This document shows positions 1 to 7,303 of a stretch of 64,000 bases of DNA, piece by piece; position 1 is the first letter of the stretch; every line of letters begins with the position of its first letter. A program made the translations under genes and the position numbers. The stretch is from Zhenpiania hominis. GTDB taxonomy: Bacteria > Bacillota > Clostridia > Peptostreptococcales > Anaerovoracaceae. The notes beneath the pieces were generated by a model. The model was given only the letters and a program-made list of their open reading frames with translations. It made no database searches and was not told the origin of the DNA. The stretch lies in assembly GCF_014333425.1 (NCBI RefSeq), contig NZ_JACRYT010000001.1, forward strand, positions 310,001-374,000, in the 5' to 3' direction.

Positions 1-419
1 TTGAAACCGCGGAGATCCTGGTGGAAGGAAGAAATCTGGAAATCCGAAAGGACCAGCGGCTCAGGGAAATGGATTTCGGTATCTATGAAGGGGAAGATTA
101 TGTGCGGGACTCGGAACTTTTGCGGGGATTTTACGACGCGCCGGATCAGTATCAGGCTCCGGAAGGCGGCGAATCCTTTTATGATGTCGAAAAAAGAACG
201 TCTGATTTTCTGAATGAAATCCGAAAAATCCATGGAGATGGAGAACGGATTCTGATTGTGGCCCACGCGGCGGTTAACCAGGTGCTTTTTCACCTGATGG
301 AAAAAAACGAGCTGAAACATCTCTGGAACGGCGGCAGGCAGCGGAACTGCGCCGTAGCGTCGGCGGTTTCAGAAGGGGAAGGGTTTCGGATTATAGAGCG
401 GAACCGGATTTTTTATTAA
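1..419 (+). CDS. Histidine phosphatase family protein, 5'-truncated by the window edge
   Basis: The frame is open from the first bases of the window, so the true start lies upstream. The visible part reads ETAEIL, then REMDFGIYEG (the acidic 'E-DFG-EG' block of phosphoglycerate-mutase-like phosphatases), and later LIVAHAAVNQVL, which carries the second active-site histidine. The N-terminal RHG motif with the phospho-accepting histidine is outside the window. The family hydrolyses phosphate monoesters or acts in cobalamin or sugar metabolism; the substrate cannot be read from this fragment. The stop comes just before the regulated promoter of the next gene, so it is not part of the ytr-like operon. 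Confidence 0.8.
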   Translation, partial: ETAEILVEGRNLEIRKDQRLREMDFGIYEGEDYVRDSELLRGFYDAPDQYQAPEGGESFYDVEKRTSDFLNEIRKIHGDGERILIVAHAAVNQVLFHLMEKNELKHLWNGGRQRNCAVASAVSEGEGFRIIERNRIFY

Positions 420-465
420 GTGCAATTGAGGAAGCGGCAGTTTTGCTGCTTTTCTTTTTTTGATA

Positions 466-512
466 AACAGTATATAACACTTGACAACTGTTACATGCTG
501 TTATATACTGTT
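466..512 (+). promoter_or_regulatory. Promoter with perfect 14-bp inverted-repeat operator for the YtrA-type regulator
   Basis: TTGACA (481-486) and TATACT (504-509) are separated by 17 bp. AACAGTATATAACA (466-479) and its exact reverse complement TGTTATATACTGTT (499-512) flank the -35 and cover the -10, with 19 bp between the arms. The geometry fits repression by the downstream GntR/YtrA protein; autoregulation is inferred from position. Confidence 0.75.
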
Positions 513-533
513 TGTGAACAAAGGAGGAAGAGC

Positions 534-905
534 ATGAAACTGATTATTAACCATTCTTCCCAGCAGCCCATTTACGAACAGATCGCGGAGCAGATTAAGG
601 CGAAGGTCATAAACGGAACTGCCAGGGAAGGGGAGATGCTCCCTTCTGTTCGTTCTCTGTCAAAGGAATTGAAAATCAGCGCTCTGACGGTAAAAAAAGC
701 TTATGACGCGCTGGAGCATGAAGGATTTGTCAATACGGTTCACGGAAAAGGAAGCTTTATTGCGGGGACCAGCCCCCAGCTTTTGATGGAGGAACACCGG
801 AAAGAAGTCGAATCGGACTTGGAAATGGCCATTCTAAAAGGACGAAGATGCGGTATGACGGATCAGGAAATCAGACAGATGTTTGATTTGATTATGGAGG
901 AATGA
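534..905 (+). CDS. GntR-family (YtrA subfamily) transcriptional regulator
   Basis: A 123-residue protein consisting of a GntR winged helix-turn-helix (residues about 8-75, with QPIYEQIAEQIKAKV, LPSVRSLSKELKIS and VNTVHGKGSF) and a short C-terminal helical tail that acts as dimerizer in YtrA proteins. The ATG at 534 has an AGGAGG site 7 bases upstream; longer in-frame readings would run through the promoter. It sits 3 bases ahead of an ABC ATPase and permease, the standard ytr-type arrangement in which such regulators control an ABC-2 exporter. The perfect inverted repeat in its own promoter is the likely operator. The inducer is not evident; in the family it is often cell-wall stress or a peptide antibiotic. 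Confidence 0.9.
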   Translation: MKLIINHSSQQPIYEQIAEQIKAKVINGTAREGEMLPSVRSLSKELKISALTVKKAYDALEHEGFVNTVHGKGSFIAGTSPQLLMEEHRKEVESDLEMAILKGRRCGMTDQEIRQMFDLIMEE

Positions 906-908
906 GAA

Positions 909-1772
909 ATGCTGATTGAGCTGAAAAACGTGATAAAGCGATATGGAAGCTTTGCGCTTTCCTGTTCCCTGCGTCTTGAAGAAGGCCGGGTCACCGGACT
1001 GATCGGACAGAACGGAGCGGGAAAAACCACAACGTTTAAGACAATTTTAGGGCTGGTAAACCCGGACAGCGGGGAGATTCGCGTGTTCGGAAGATCCCGG
1101 AGCCAGTCGGGGGCGGAAGAACGGGAGCATATTGGCGCTGTGCTTTCAGACAGCGGATTCGGAGGACATCTGACCGTAAAACAGGCGGCGTCTATTTTAA
1201 AATCCGCATATAAAAGTTTTCGCGAAGAGGAATTTTTTAAGCGCTGCGCGGAATACGGCCTGCCGGCGGATAAAAAGATTCGAGAGTTTTCAACCGGAAT
1301 GAAGGCAAAACTGAAAGTGCTGTCAGCCCTTTCCCATGATTCCAGGCTGCTGATTTTAGATGAGCCGACGGCAGGGCTGGACGTGGTGGCAAGAGATGAG
1401 ATTCTGGATATGCTGCGGACCTATATGGAGACGGAGGGAAGAGGAATTTTAATCAGTTCCCATATTTCTGGAGATCTGGAAAATCTGTGCGACGATGTTT
1501 ACATGATTCATAAGGGAAAACTCATTTTTCATGAAGATACCGATGTGATTCTCAGTGAATACGGACTCCTGAAGATGGAGGAAAGCGCTTACGCGAATCT
1601 GGATAAAGACTATATTCTCTGCGCGAGAAAAGAGAATTATGGCTACTGCTGTCTGACAAAAGAAAGACAGTATTATCAGGAAAATTATCCGTCGGTTGTA
1701 GTGGAGCGGTGCGGACTGGATCAGGTCCAGATTATGCTGACAGGGGGAATGGGAAATGAAGGCATTATTTAA
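909..1772 (+). CDS. ABC-2 type transporter ATP-binding protein
   Basis: A 287-residue nucleotide-binding subunit. It shows the Walker A GQNGAGKTT near residue 34, a degenerate signature FSTGMKAKL, Walker B LLILDEPTAGLD and the switch histidine in ISSHIS, followed by a C-terminal extension of about 75 residues typical of ABC-2 exporters (YtrB/CcmA-like). The ATG lies just after the GGAGG that overlaps the end of the GntR gene. Its last 17 bases overlap the permease start, so the pair is probably translationally coupled. The partner permease gives the complex its membrane pore; the exported substrate is unknown. Confidence 0.9.
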   Translation: MLIELKNVIKRYGSFALSCSLRLEEGRVTGLIGQNGAGKTTTFKTILGLVNPDSGEIRVFGRSRSQSGAEEREHIGAVLSDSGFGGHLTVKQAASILKSAYKSFREEEFFKRCAEYGLPADKKIREFSTGMKAKLKVLSALSHDSRLLILDEPTAGLDVVARDEILDMLRTYMETEGRGILISSHISGDLENLCDDVYMIHKGKLIFHEDTDVILSEYGLLKMEESAYANLDKDYILCARKENYGYCCLTKERQYYQENYPSVVVERCGLDQVQIMLTGGMGNEGII

Positions 1773-2400
1773 AAAGGATTTTTACGCGCTGAAGGAATCA
1801 AAAATCCTGATTCTGATTATGTTGTTTGTGGTCGTGATTATGGGAATCTGGGGCGGCGGGGAAAGTACCGGATTTATTCTCAGTTATGTGACGGTGCTTT
1901 CCGGTGTGCTGGTCCTGAATACCATCAGTTATGATGAAATGGACAATAATTGTGCTTTTCTTCTCACAATGCCATTTTCCAGAAGCGCTTATGCAGCGGA
2001 AAAATATCTGTTCGGCATCGTCACCGGAACCGCGGGCTGGATCTTTTCCGTGGTGGTAATTCTGGCAACGTCCGGACCTTTTGAACAGAACGGGGATTTC
2101 TGGTGGTCCCTTTGCGCCGCGTCATTGTGTCTTGTTTATCTGCTGCAGGCGGGGATGATTCCCATACAGCTGAAGTTCGGCGGACAGAAGGGAAAAATTG
2201 TAATCCTGATCCTGTTTGCGGCTGTGGTGGGGGCGGTGGCCGCGGCGGCAAAGTCTGCCGGTCTGATGGAGCGGATCGAGGCATTCATGGAACACATCAG
2301 CCTGGGCGGAATCTGCGCGGCAGGTCTTGCTTTCTCCATTCTCTGTCTGTTGCTTTCCTTCGCATGCAGCGTGGGGATTATGAAGCGAAAAGAGTTTTAA
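1756..2400 (+). CDS. ABC-2 type transporter permease
   Basis: A 214-residue membrane protein with about six hydrophobic segments (for example ILILIMLFVVVIMGIW near residue 17 and IVILILFAAVVGAVAAAA near residue 145). The motif SYDEMDNNCAFLLTMPFSR before residue 75 is typical of the small ABC-2 permeases that accompany YtrA regulators. The start overlaps the ATPase gene by 17 bases. Ends the three-gene ytr-like operon. No conventional terminator follows, only the inverted repeat at 2491-2585. Confidence 0.85.
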   Translation: MKALFKKDFYALKESKILILIMLFVVVIMGIWGGGESTGFILSYVTVLSGVLVLNTISYDEMDNNCAFLLTMPFSRSAYAAEKYLFGIVTGTAGWIFSVVVILATSGPFEQNGDFWWSLCAASLCLVYLLQAGMIPIQLKFGGQKGKIVILILFAAVVGAVAAAAKSAGLMERIEAFMEHISLGGICAAGLAFSILCLLLSFACSVGIMKRKEF

Positions 2401-2490
2401 GAACAGGCAGTCCGCGGCGTCGGTTGGGGCATAAAGCGCAACAATGTATAGATTGCGTATACAATCGGTGCACACCGGGGATGGAAAACA

Positions 2491-2585
2491 AAAAATTACG
2501 TAGAAAATGTTTCTTCCAGAGGGGATTTCCCGGGAAAAAATCCGCGAAAACCACTTGAAATCAATCATTTTTCTACGTAATTTTT
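2491..2585. repeat. 95-bp element with 17-bp perfect terminal inverted repeats
   Basis: AAAAATTACGTAGAAAA (2491-2507) is exactly matched by its reverse complement at 2569-2585. The 61-bp interior holds a second symmetry around CCCGGG (ggattt ... aaatcc). No coding frame fits it well. It could be a MITE-like or REP-like unit or a long mRNA hairpin ending the ytr-like transcript; there is no clear run of T after it. Confidence 0.5.
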
Positions 2586-2690
2586 GTGTTTTACCGTTTC
2601 GTGTATACCTTTGCCCTCCGCAGGCCCAGGGGATCGTCCACAGGCCCGCGGAGAGAAAATACGTCTAAAGCTTGCGGCATCTGAAATCAA

Positions 2691-3392
2691 TTAATCCAGA
2701 ATTCGCCCGTCGGTAGAGATGGTCACCACCTGCCAGGGCAGAAATTTCCCGCTTGCCTGAAGGGCGTTTTTTACCGCCGCTTCGATTCCGCCGCAGCAGG
2801 GAACCTCCATACGGGCAACAGTGACGCTTTTTATTTCATTCTGCTTTATAATCTCAGTCAGCTTTTCTGTGTAGTCAATCGGATCCAGCTTCGGACAGCC
2901 GATGAGAGTGATCTTGTTTTTCATAAACTGATTGTGAAAATCTCCATAAGCGTAGGCGCAGCAGTCTGCGGCGATCAGCAGATTCGCCTGATCAAAGTAC
3001 GGCGCGTTAACAGGAGCCAGCTGAATCTGGACCGGCCATTGACTCAACTGTGTCTTCGCGGGCGCGGCGGAAGGTGAGTCTTCCTGGTGCTTTGCAAACT
3101 GCCGGACTTGGGAGCCGGGGCAACCGGAAAAGGCCGGAGCCGGATGGGAGTGCTGTTTTTCTTTATTAGCGAGAACCGCGGCCTCATCGTAAGCGGCGGC
3201 TTCCCGTTCCACAAAGGTGATGGCGCCTGTCGGGCAGGCGGGGAGACAGTCTCCCAGACCGTCGCAGTAATCATCCCGCAGGAGCTTCGCTTTTCCGTTT
3301 ACCATGCCGATGGCTCCTTCATGGCAGGCCTGGGCGCACAGACCACAGCCGTTACATTTTTCTTCATTAATTTCAATAATTTTTCTTATCAT
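2691..3392 (-). CDS. 4Fe-4S dicluster ferredoxin-like protein with C-terminal Cys-containing domain
   Basis: A 233-residue protein. The N-terminal 60 residues form a two-cluster ferredoxin module: CNGCGLCAQACHEG gives the first set of four cysteines, and CDGLGDCLPACPTG the second, which has an extra residue in its spacing. After a variable linker, a C-terminal half (about 140-233) carries paired cysteines in AADCCAYAY, LIGCPKLD and EVPCCGG, suggesting further metal or thiol chemistry. The ATG at 3392 is chosen because GGAGG lies 7 bases before it; an ATG 15 bases upstream overlaps that site. It is a lone gene; its redox partner cannot be inferred from neighbours. This architecture recurs in Clostridia but I know no assigned function. 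Confidence 0.8.
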   Translation of the reverse strand: MIRKIIEINEEKCNGCGLCAQACHEGAIGMVNGKAKLLRDDYCDGLGDCLPACPTGAITFVEREAAAYDEAAVLANKEKQHSHPAPAFSGCPGSQVRQFAKHQEDSPSAAPAKTQLSQWPVQIQLAPVNAPYFDQANLLIAADCCAYAYGDFHNQFMKNKITLIGCPKLDPIDYTEKLTEIIKQNEIKSVTVARMEVPCCGGIEAAVKNALQASGKFLPWQVVTISTDGRILD

Positions 3393-3458
3393 AATGGTTT
3401 CCTCCATGCAATATTCTCACTTGCTATGCTCCTAGTGTAGCGTATTTTGTTCGGTAAG

Positions 3459-3478
3459 TCCGTTGTATTTGCAACGGA
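3459..3478. promoter_or_regulatory. Inverted repeat upstream of the ferredoxin-like gene
   Basis: TCCGTTG (3459-3465) and CAACGGA (3472-3478) are perfect 7-bp arms around a 6-bp centre, about 70 bp upstream of the minus-strand start. It could be an operator of that gene. It does not match the FNR, Crp or Rex consensus. Confidence 0.4.
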
Positions 3479-3540
3479 TTGAAACTTTTTTTTCACAGAG
3501 CCGGTAAAAATCATACTATTTTGAAACAAAAGAAAAAAAC

Positions 3541-3730
3541 TGTGGATAAATTATTTTGAAGAGTGGATACAAATATTGAAATTTCAATATTTGTAAAAAT
3601 ATGTTTATCCACAGATGCAAGGGGATAAAATTGTATACAATTTTAAAAATCCTGGGGATAACCTTTGAATCCCTGAAAAAAAGGGCATTTTGCATGTTGA
3701 AAAGTGTCGAAAGAGTTTTAGCGTGGATAA
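3541..3730. other. Cluster of DnaA-box-like 9-mers with two long perfect palindromes
   Basis: Two exact DnaA boxes are present: TGTGGATAA (3541-3549) and TTATCCACA (3605-3613). One-mismatch copies lie at 3653-3661 (TGGGGATAA) and 3722-3730 (CGTGGATAA), and weaker ones at 3562-3570 and 3620-3628. Between them are a 24-bp perfect palindrome (3570-3593, half-site CAAATATTGAAA) and a 20-bp one (3626-3645, TAAAATTGTATACAATTTTA). The surroundings are very AT-rich. There is no dnaA or dnaN gene nearby, so a chromosomal oriC is not claimed; a DnaA-titrating, regulatory or secondary origin-like site is possible. Confidence 0.55.
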
Positions 3731-3769
3731 AAAGCTGAATGGTCTGAATTTAAAGACTTCACCAATGGC

Positions 3770-3830
3770 AGTTGACTTGTCAACCTTTTGATACTATAAT
3801 ACGTTTTGGACAATAGTTGAATAGTCAACT
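3770..3830 (+). promoter_or_regulatory. MarR-MATE operon promoter with two MarR-type operators
   Basis: TTGACT (3772-3777) and TATAAT (3795-3800) have a 17-bp spacer. GTTGAC-TT-GTCAAC (3771-3784) covers the -35, and AGTTGAATAGTCAACT (3815-3830) lies at about +10 to +25. The latter matches the usual MarR-family half-site style. Repression by the adjacent MarR protein is inferred from the placement. Confidence 0.75.
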
Positions 3831-3842
3831 TTTGTCGAACCG

Positions 3843-3864
3843 GCAACGGCGGTAACGCCGTTGC
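3843..3864 (+). other. GC-rich hairpin in the marR leader
   Basis: GCAACGGCG (3843-3851), loop GTAA, CGCCGTTGC (3856-3864): a perfect 9-bp stem within otherwise AT-rich leader RNA, about 60 nt before the start codon. There is no T-run, so it is not a plain terminator; it may protect the message 5' end. Confidence 0.5.
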
Positions 3865-3922
3865 GGTGCAAGATATCTGCAGGCAGTTCATAATTCCTGC
3901 GTAAGAAAAAGGAGGTGGAGAG

Positions 3923-4402
3923 TTGCGTCAGCCAAAGCCGACTTTTTTGAAGTTCATATCCGTTATTCAAAGAAATACCCAAAAGTATTTTGATTCAATT
4001 CTGGAAGATTACCACATTGGAGGAGGACAACAGTTCTTCCTGGTACATATTTACGAAAACAACGGCATTACAATGTACGATCTGGCAAAGCTGGGGCAGT
4101 TTGATAAAGCGACTGTGACAAAGGCGGTTCGAAAGCTGGAGGAGCTCGGCTATGTTGAAGTGCGGATCGATGAGACCGATCGGAGGATTCGGCACCTTTT
4201 TGCTACTGAGAAGGCAAAGCCGGTGGTAGAAAAGACGTACAATGTAAGAAAGTTCTGGCGGGAAGCTCTAATCGAAGAACTTGCGATATCAGAAGATGAA
4301 ATCTACAAAATTTTTAAGTCAATGGCAGAGCAGTCCTGCCATACCTTGGAAAAACTCAGTGAAAAAAAGCGTATAGAAAAGGGGGAGCATAAAATTGAGT
4401 AA
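3923..4402 (+). CDS. MarR-family transcriptional regulator
   Basis: A 159-residue winged-helix regulator. Residues about 40-110 carry the MarR core: GGGQQFFLVHIYENNGITMYDLAKLG, then KATVTKAVRKLEELGYVEVR and the wing DETDRRIRHLFAT. A TTG start at 3923 is preceded by AGGAGGTG at optimal spacing; no ATG fits. Its final 8 bases overlap the first MATE gene, so the three genes form one operon. Likely represses its own promoter through the two inverted repeats and responds to a toxic small molecule exported by the pumps; the ligand is unknown. Confidence 0.9.
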   Translation: MRQPKPTFLKFISVIQRNTQKYFDSILEDYHIGGGQQFFLVHIYENNGITMYDLAKLGQFDKATVTKAVRKLEELGYVEVRIDETDRRIRHLFATEKAKPVVEKTYNVRKFWREALIEELAISEDEIYKIFKSMAEQSCHTLEKLSEKKRIEKGEHKIE

Positions 4403-5843
4403 TTCCGAACAAACATTAGCGAATCAGAAGCCTATGAATCAAAAGATAGAAAATCCGCTGGGATATCAGCCGATCTGGAACCTGCTTATTAAATTTTCCG
4501 TTCCGGCGACGATTTCCTGTCTGATTAATTCCATCTACAATATCGTAGACCAGATTTTTATCGGCCAGGGGGTCGGATATCTGGGGAACGCGGCCACAAC
4601 GGTAGCTTTTCCGCTTATGACGATTCTGCTCGCTTTCGGAACACTGATTGGAGCCGGGAGCAGCGCTTTCGCGGCTATAAAACTGGGAGAGAAGAAAGAA
4701 CATCTGGCTGAAAAGACACTGAACAATGCGTTTATGTTTTCCATTGTAATAAGCGTCATCATTGTTATCATCGGGTTGATTTTTCTGGAGCCGATTCTGG
4801 TGCTGTTCGGCGCTACGGAAAATGTCATGCCTTACGCGATGGATTATACATCGATCGTTTTACTGGGGTCGCCTTTTAATATGCTGGCCATCGCCTTGTC
4901 AAATCTCGCGAGAACAGACGGAAATCCGAGAATGTCCATGTACGGCATGCTGATCGGCGCGATTTTAAATACCATTTTGAATCCGATCTATATCTTTATT
5001 TTCGACTGGGGTGTTCGCGGATCCGCTATCGCCACCGTAACTTCCCAGATCATTTCAGCGATTATACTGACCAGGTATTTTGTGAAAGACGCCAAAACCC
5101 CGCAGCATATGAGGCTGAAGAAAAAACTGATGAAACCGGACGCGAAACTGATACGGCGGTTTCTTACCCTGGGTATTTCTTCGGGGATAACTTCATGCGT
5201 TGCCTGTATTATGCAAATCGTAATGAATCGATCGCTGGTTTATTACGGAGATCAGAGCGAGATTACAGGCGATGTGGCGCTGAGCGCCATGGGAATTGTT
5301 ATGAAAATCGCTATGATTATCGCCTCCTTCGCGATAGGGGTAGGAATTGGGGCGCAGCCGATCCTGGGATTTAACCGGGGGGCGGAAAAATACAGACGAA
5401 TTCGTACTACATACACTTATGCCGTGCTTTTAGCCACTGGCTCAATCTTTGTCGGCTGGCTGGCGTGTCAGATTTTCCCGTCACAGATTATTTCTATTTT
5501 CGGAGGTGAGAGCGCGGAATTTACGGATTTCGCGATTAAGTGTCTCCGGATTTATCTGTTCTGCATTTTCTGCGCGGGGTTCCAGATCGTATCCACGAAC
5601 TATTTCCAGTCAACCGGACAGCCGCTGAAAGCATCCATTTTATCCATGCTGCGTCAGCTGCTTCTGCTGATTCCGCTGATTCTGATCCTGCCGCTGTTTA
5701 TGGGATTAAACGGAATTCTGTTTTCCGCTCCGATTGCGGATTCCACTTCCGCGCTGATCGTCGCTCTCTTTATTATTCCGGAAATGAAAAAGCTGAACCG
5801 GAAGATCAAGGAAGAGGATATCAGACTTCAGGAGGCGAATTGA
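4395..5843 (+). CDS. MATE-family multidrug efflux transporter (first of two)
   Basis: A 482-residue, 12-segment membrane protein of the MATE family, which exports cationic or aromatic compounds in exchange for Na+ or H+. It has two homologous halves; the first begins with WNLLIKFSVPATISCLINSI and has VDQIFIGQGVGYLGNAA. It uses a TTG start inside the end of marR, with AAAAGGGGGAG upstream. It ends one base before the second MATE gene. The pair could act on different drugs or together; dimeric MATE function is not established, so independent pumps are more likely. Confidence 0.9.
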   Translation: MSNSEQTLANQKPMNQKIENPLGYQPIWNLLIKFSVPATISCLINSIYNIVDQIFIGQGVGYLGNAATTVAFPLMTILLAFGTLIGAGSSAFAAIKLGEKKEHLAEKTLNNAFMFSIVISVIIVIIGLIFLEPILVLFGATENVMPYAMDYTSIVLLGSPFNMLAIALSNLARTDGNPRMSMYGMLIGAILNTILNPIYIFIFDWGVRGSAIATVTSQIISAIILTRYFVKDAKTPQHMRLKKKLMKPDAKLIRRFLTLGISSGITSCVACIMQIVMNRSLVYYGDQSEITGDVALSAMGIVMKIAMIIASFAIGVGIGAQPILGFNRGAEKYRRIRTTYTYAVLLATGSIFVGWLACQIFPSQIISIFGGESAEFTDFAIKCLRIYLFCIFCAGFQIVSTNYFQSTGQPLKASILSMLRQLLLLIPLILILPLFMGLNGILFSAPIADSTSALIVALFIIPEMKKLNRKIKEEDIRLQEAN

Positions 5844-5844
5844 G

Positions 5845-7206
5845 TTGGATAAAGACGCTTCAAAACAATATCTTAAAATGACACAGACGCCAATCCCCAG
5901 GCTTGTGGTTACCCTGGGGATTCCAACGACTGTCAGCATGCTGGTGACAAACATTTACAATATGGCGGATACCTACTTTGTCAGCAAGCTGGGAACCAGC
6001 GCCAGCGGCGCGGTAGGAGTTGTATTCGGACTGATGGCGATTATACAGGCGATTGGATTCATGTTTGGACATGGAGCCGGAAGTATCATTTCCAGAAAAC
6101 TGGGAGAAAAAGATCGGGAGAGTGCCTCTCGGTTTGCGTCGACCAGTTTTTTCTATTCTCTGGCAGTTGGCATTTTATTCGCGATTTTCGGCTTGATTTT
6201 TGTGGAACCACTGATGCGCCTGTTAGGGAGTACAGACACGATCCTGCCTTTCGCGAAGGACTACGGGATTTTCATTCTCCTGGCGGCTCCGCTGATGGTA
6301 ACAAGCTTTGTAATGAATAATATTCTGCGCTATGAAGGAAAAGCCGCCCTGGCGATGATCGGACTGGGAATCGGCGGGATCCTGAATATTTTCGGCGACT
6401 GGCTGCTGGTGGTGAAGGTTGGCATGGGGGTAGAAGGAGCGGGTATTTCCACGGCTGTCTCTCAGATGGTCAGTTTTCTGATTCTGCTCGCTATGTTTTT
6501 GACCGGACGGACGGCGAGCCGGTTTTCTCCGCGCTGTATTTCCAGAGAAAAAGGAGACCTTCTGTGGATTTTGCAGACCGGTTTTCCAAGCCTGGTGCGC
6601 CAGGGGCTGGCCAGCATTTCCACGATGATGCTGAACGGACAGGCCGGCGTTTACGGGGACGCGGCGGTTGCCGCCATGGCTATTGTGAACCGGATCTGCA
6701 ATCTGATCTTTTCGGTGGGGATCGGAATCGGACAGGGATTTCAGCCGGTATCCGCTTTTAACTATGGAGCGAAGCAGTACCATCGGGTGCGGAGCGCCTT
6801 TTTCTTTACTCTGGGAGCGGCGGAAGTACTGTTGGGCTGCATTGCGCTGATTGGACTTTTTCTGTCATCCGCGCTCATCGGGTTCTTCAGAGAGGATCCG
6901 CAGGTAATTATGATCGGCACCGCGGCACTGAGGGCTCAGTTGATTGCTTTATTTTTTCTACCTCTTTCCTTATGCTCCAATATGCTCTTTCAGAGTATTG
7001 GGAAGAGCGGAACCGCCAGCTTCCTTGCCGCTCTGAGAAGCGGAATCCTTTTCATTCCGACGATTCTGATACTGCCTGAGTTTATAGGACTTGCCGGAGT
7101 CGAGCTGGCTCAGACGGCTGCGGATATTGCGGCTTTTTTCATCTCTTTGCCTTTTGTTGTTCGGTTTTTCCATAAATTACCCGATTCGGATCCTATACAG
7201 ATATAA
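5845..7206 (+). CDS. MATE-family multidrug efflux transporter (second of two)
   Basis: A 453-residue protein with 12 predicted membrane segments. The N-terminal MATE signature is PIPRLVVTLGIPTTVSMLV followed by YNMADTYFVSKLG. It is clearly diverged from the preceding pump, so this is an old pairing and not a recent tandem duplication. The TTG start at 5845 follows GGAGG at 5831-5835 and lies one base after the previous stop. Last gene of the MarR-controlled operon; a 97-bp gap without an obvious terminator separates it from the LRR protein. Confidence 0.9.
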   Translation: MDKDASKQYLKMTQTPIPRLVVTLGIPTTVSMLVTNIYNMADTYFVSKLGTSASGAVGVVFGLMAIIQAIGFMFGHGAGSIISRKLGEKDRESASRFASTSFFYSLAVGILFAIFGLIFVEPLMRLLGSTDTILPFAKDYGIFILLAAPLMVTSFVMNNILRYEGKAALAMIGLGIGGILNIFGDWLLVVKVGMGVEGAGISTAVSQMVSFLILLAMFLTGRTASRFSPRCISREKGDLLWILQTGFPSLVRQGLASISTMMLNGQAGVYGDAAVAAMAIVNRICNLIFSVGIGIGQGFQPVSAFNYGAKQYHRVRSAFFFTLGAAEVLLGCIALIGLFLSSALIGFFREDPQVIMIGTAALRAQLIALFFLPLSLCSNMLFQSIGKSGTASFLAALRSGILFIPTILILPEFIGLAGVELAQTAADIAAFFISLPFVVRFFHKLPDSDPIQI

Positions 7207-7303
7207 GAAATGGCTACTTTTCAGACTGGAAGAAAAAGGTTCGTTTGAACTCAGGTTTTCAGGGCATATACACTCATATGCTTTTGAAAACAGGAGGAAA
7301 AGA

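Larger units (their letters stand above)
3393..3922. other. 530-bp non-coding interval between the ferredoxin and MarR genes
   Basis: AT-rich and without a credible gene. From left to right it holds an inverted repeat behind the ferredoxin gene, the DnaA-box-like cluster with two perfect palindromes, the MarR promoter with two operators, and a leader hairpin; each is listed separately. Confidence 0.7.

Noticed and set aside
2103..2558. Open frames overlapping the end of the ABC permease gene on both strands
   Set aside because: They are out of frame with the membrane protein, low in complexity and without start signals.
3541..3730. Chromosomal oriC
   Set aside because: No dnaA, dnaN, gyrB or rpmH gene is nearby; the cluster alone does not justify the claim.
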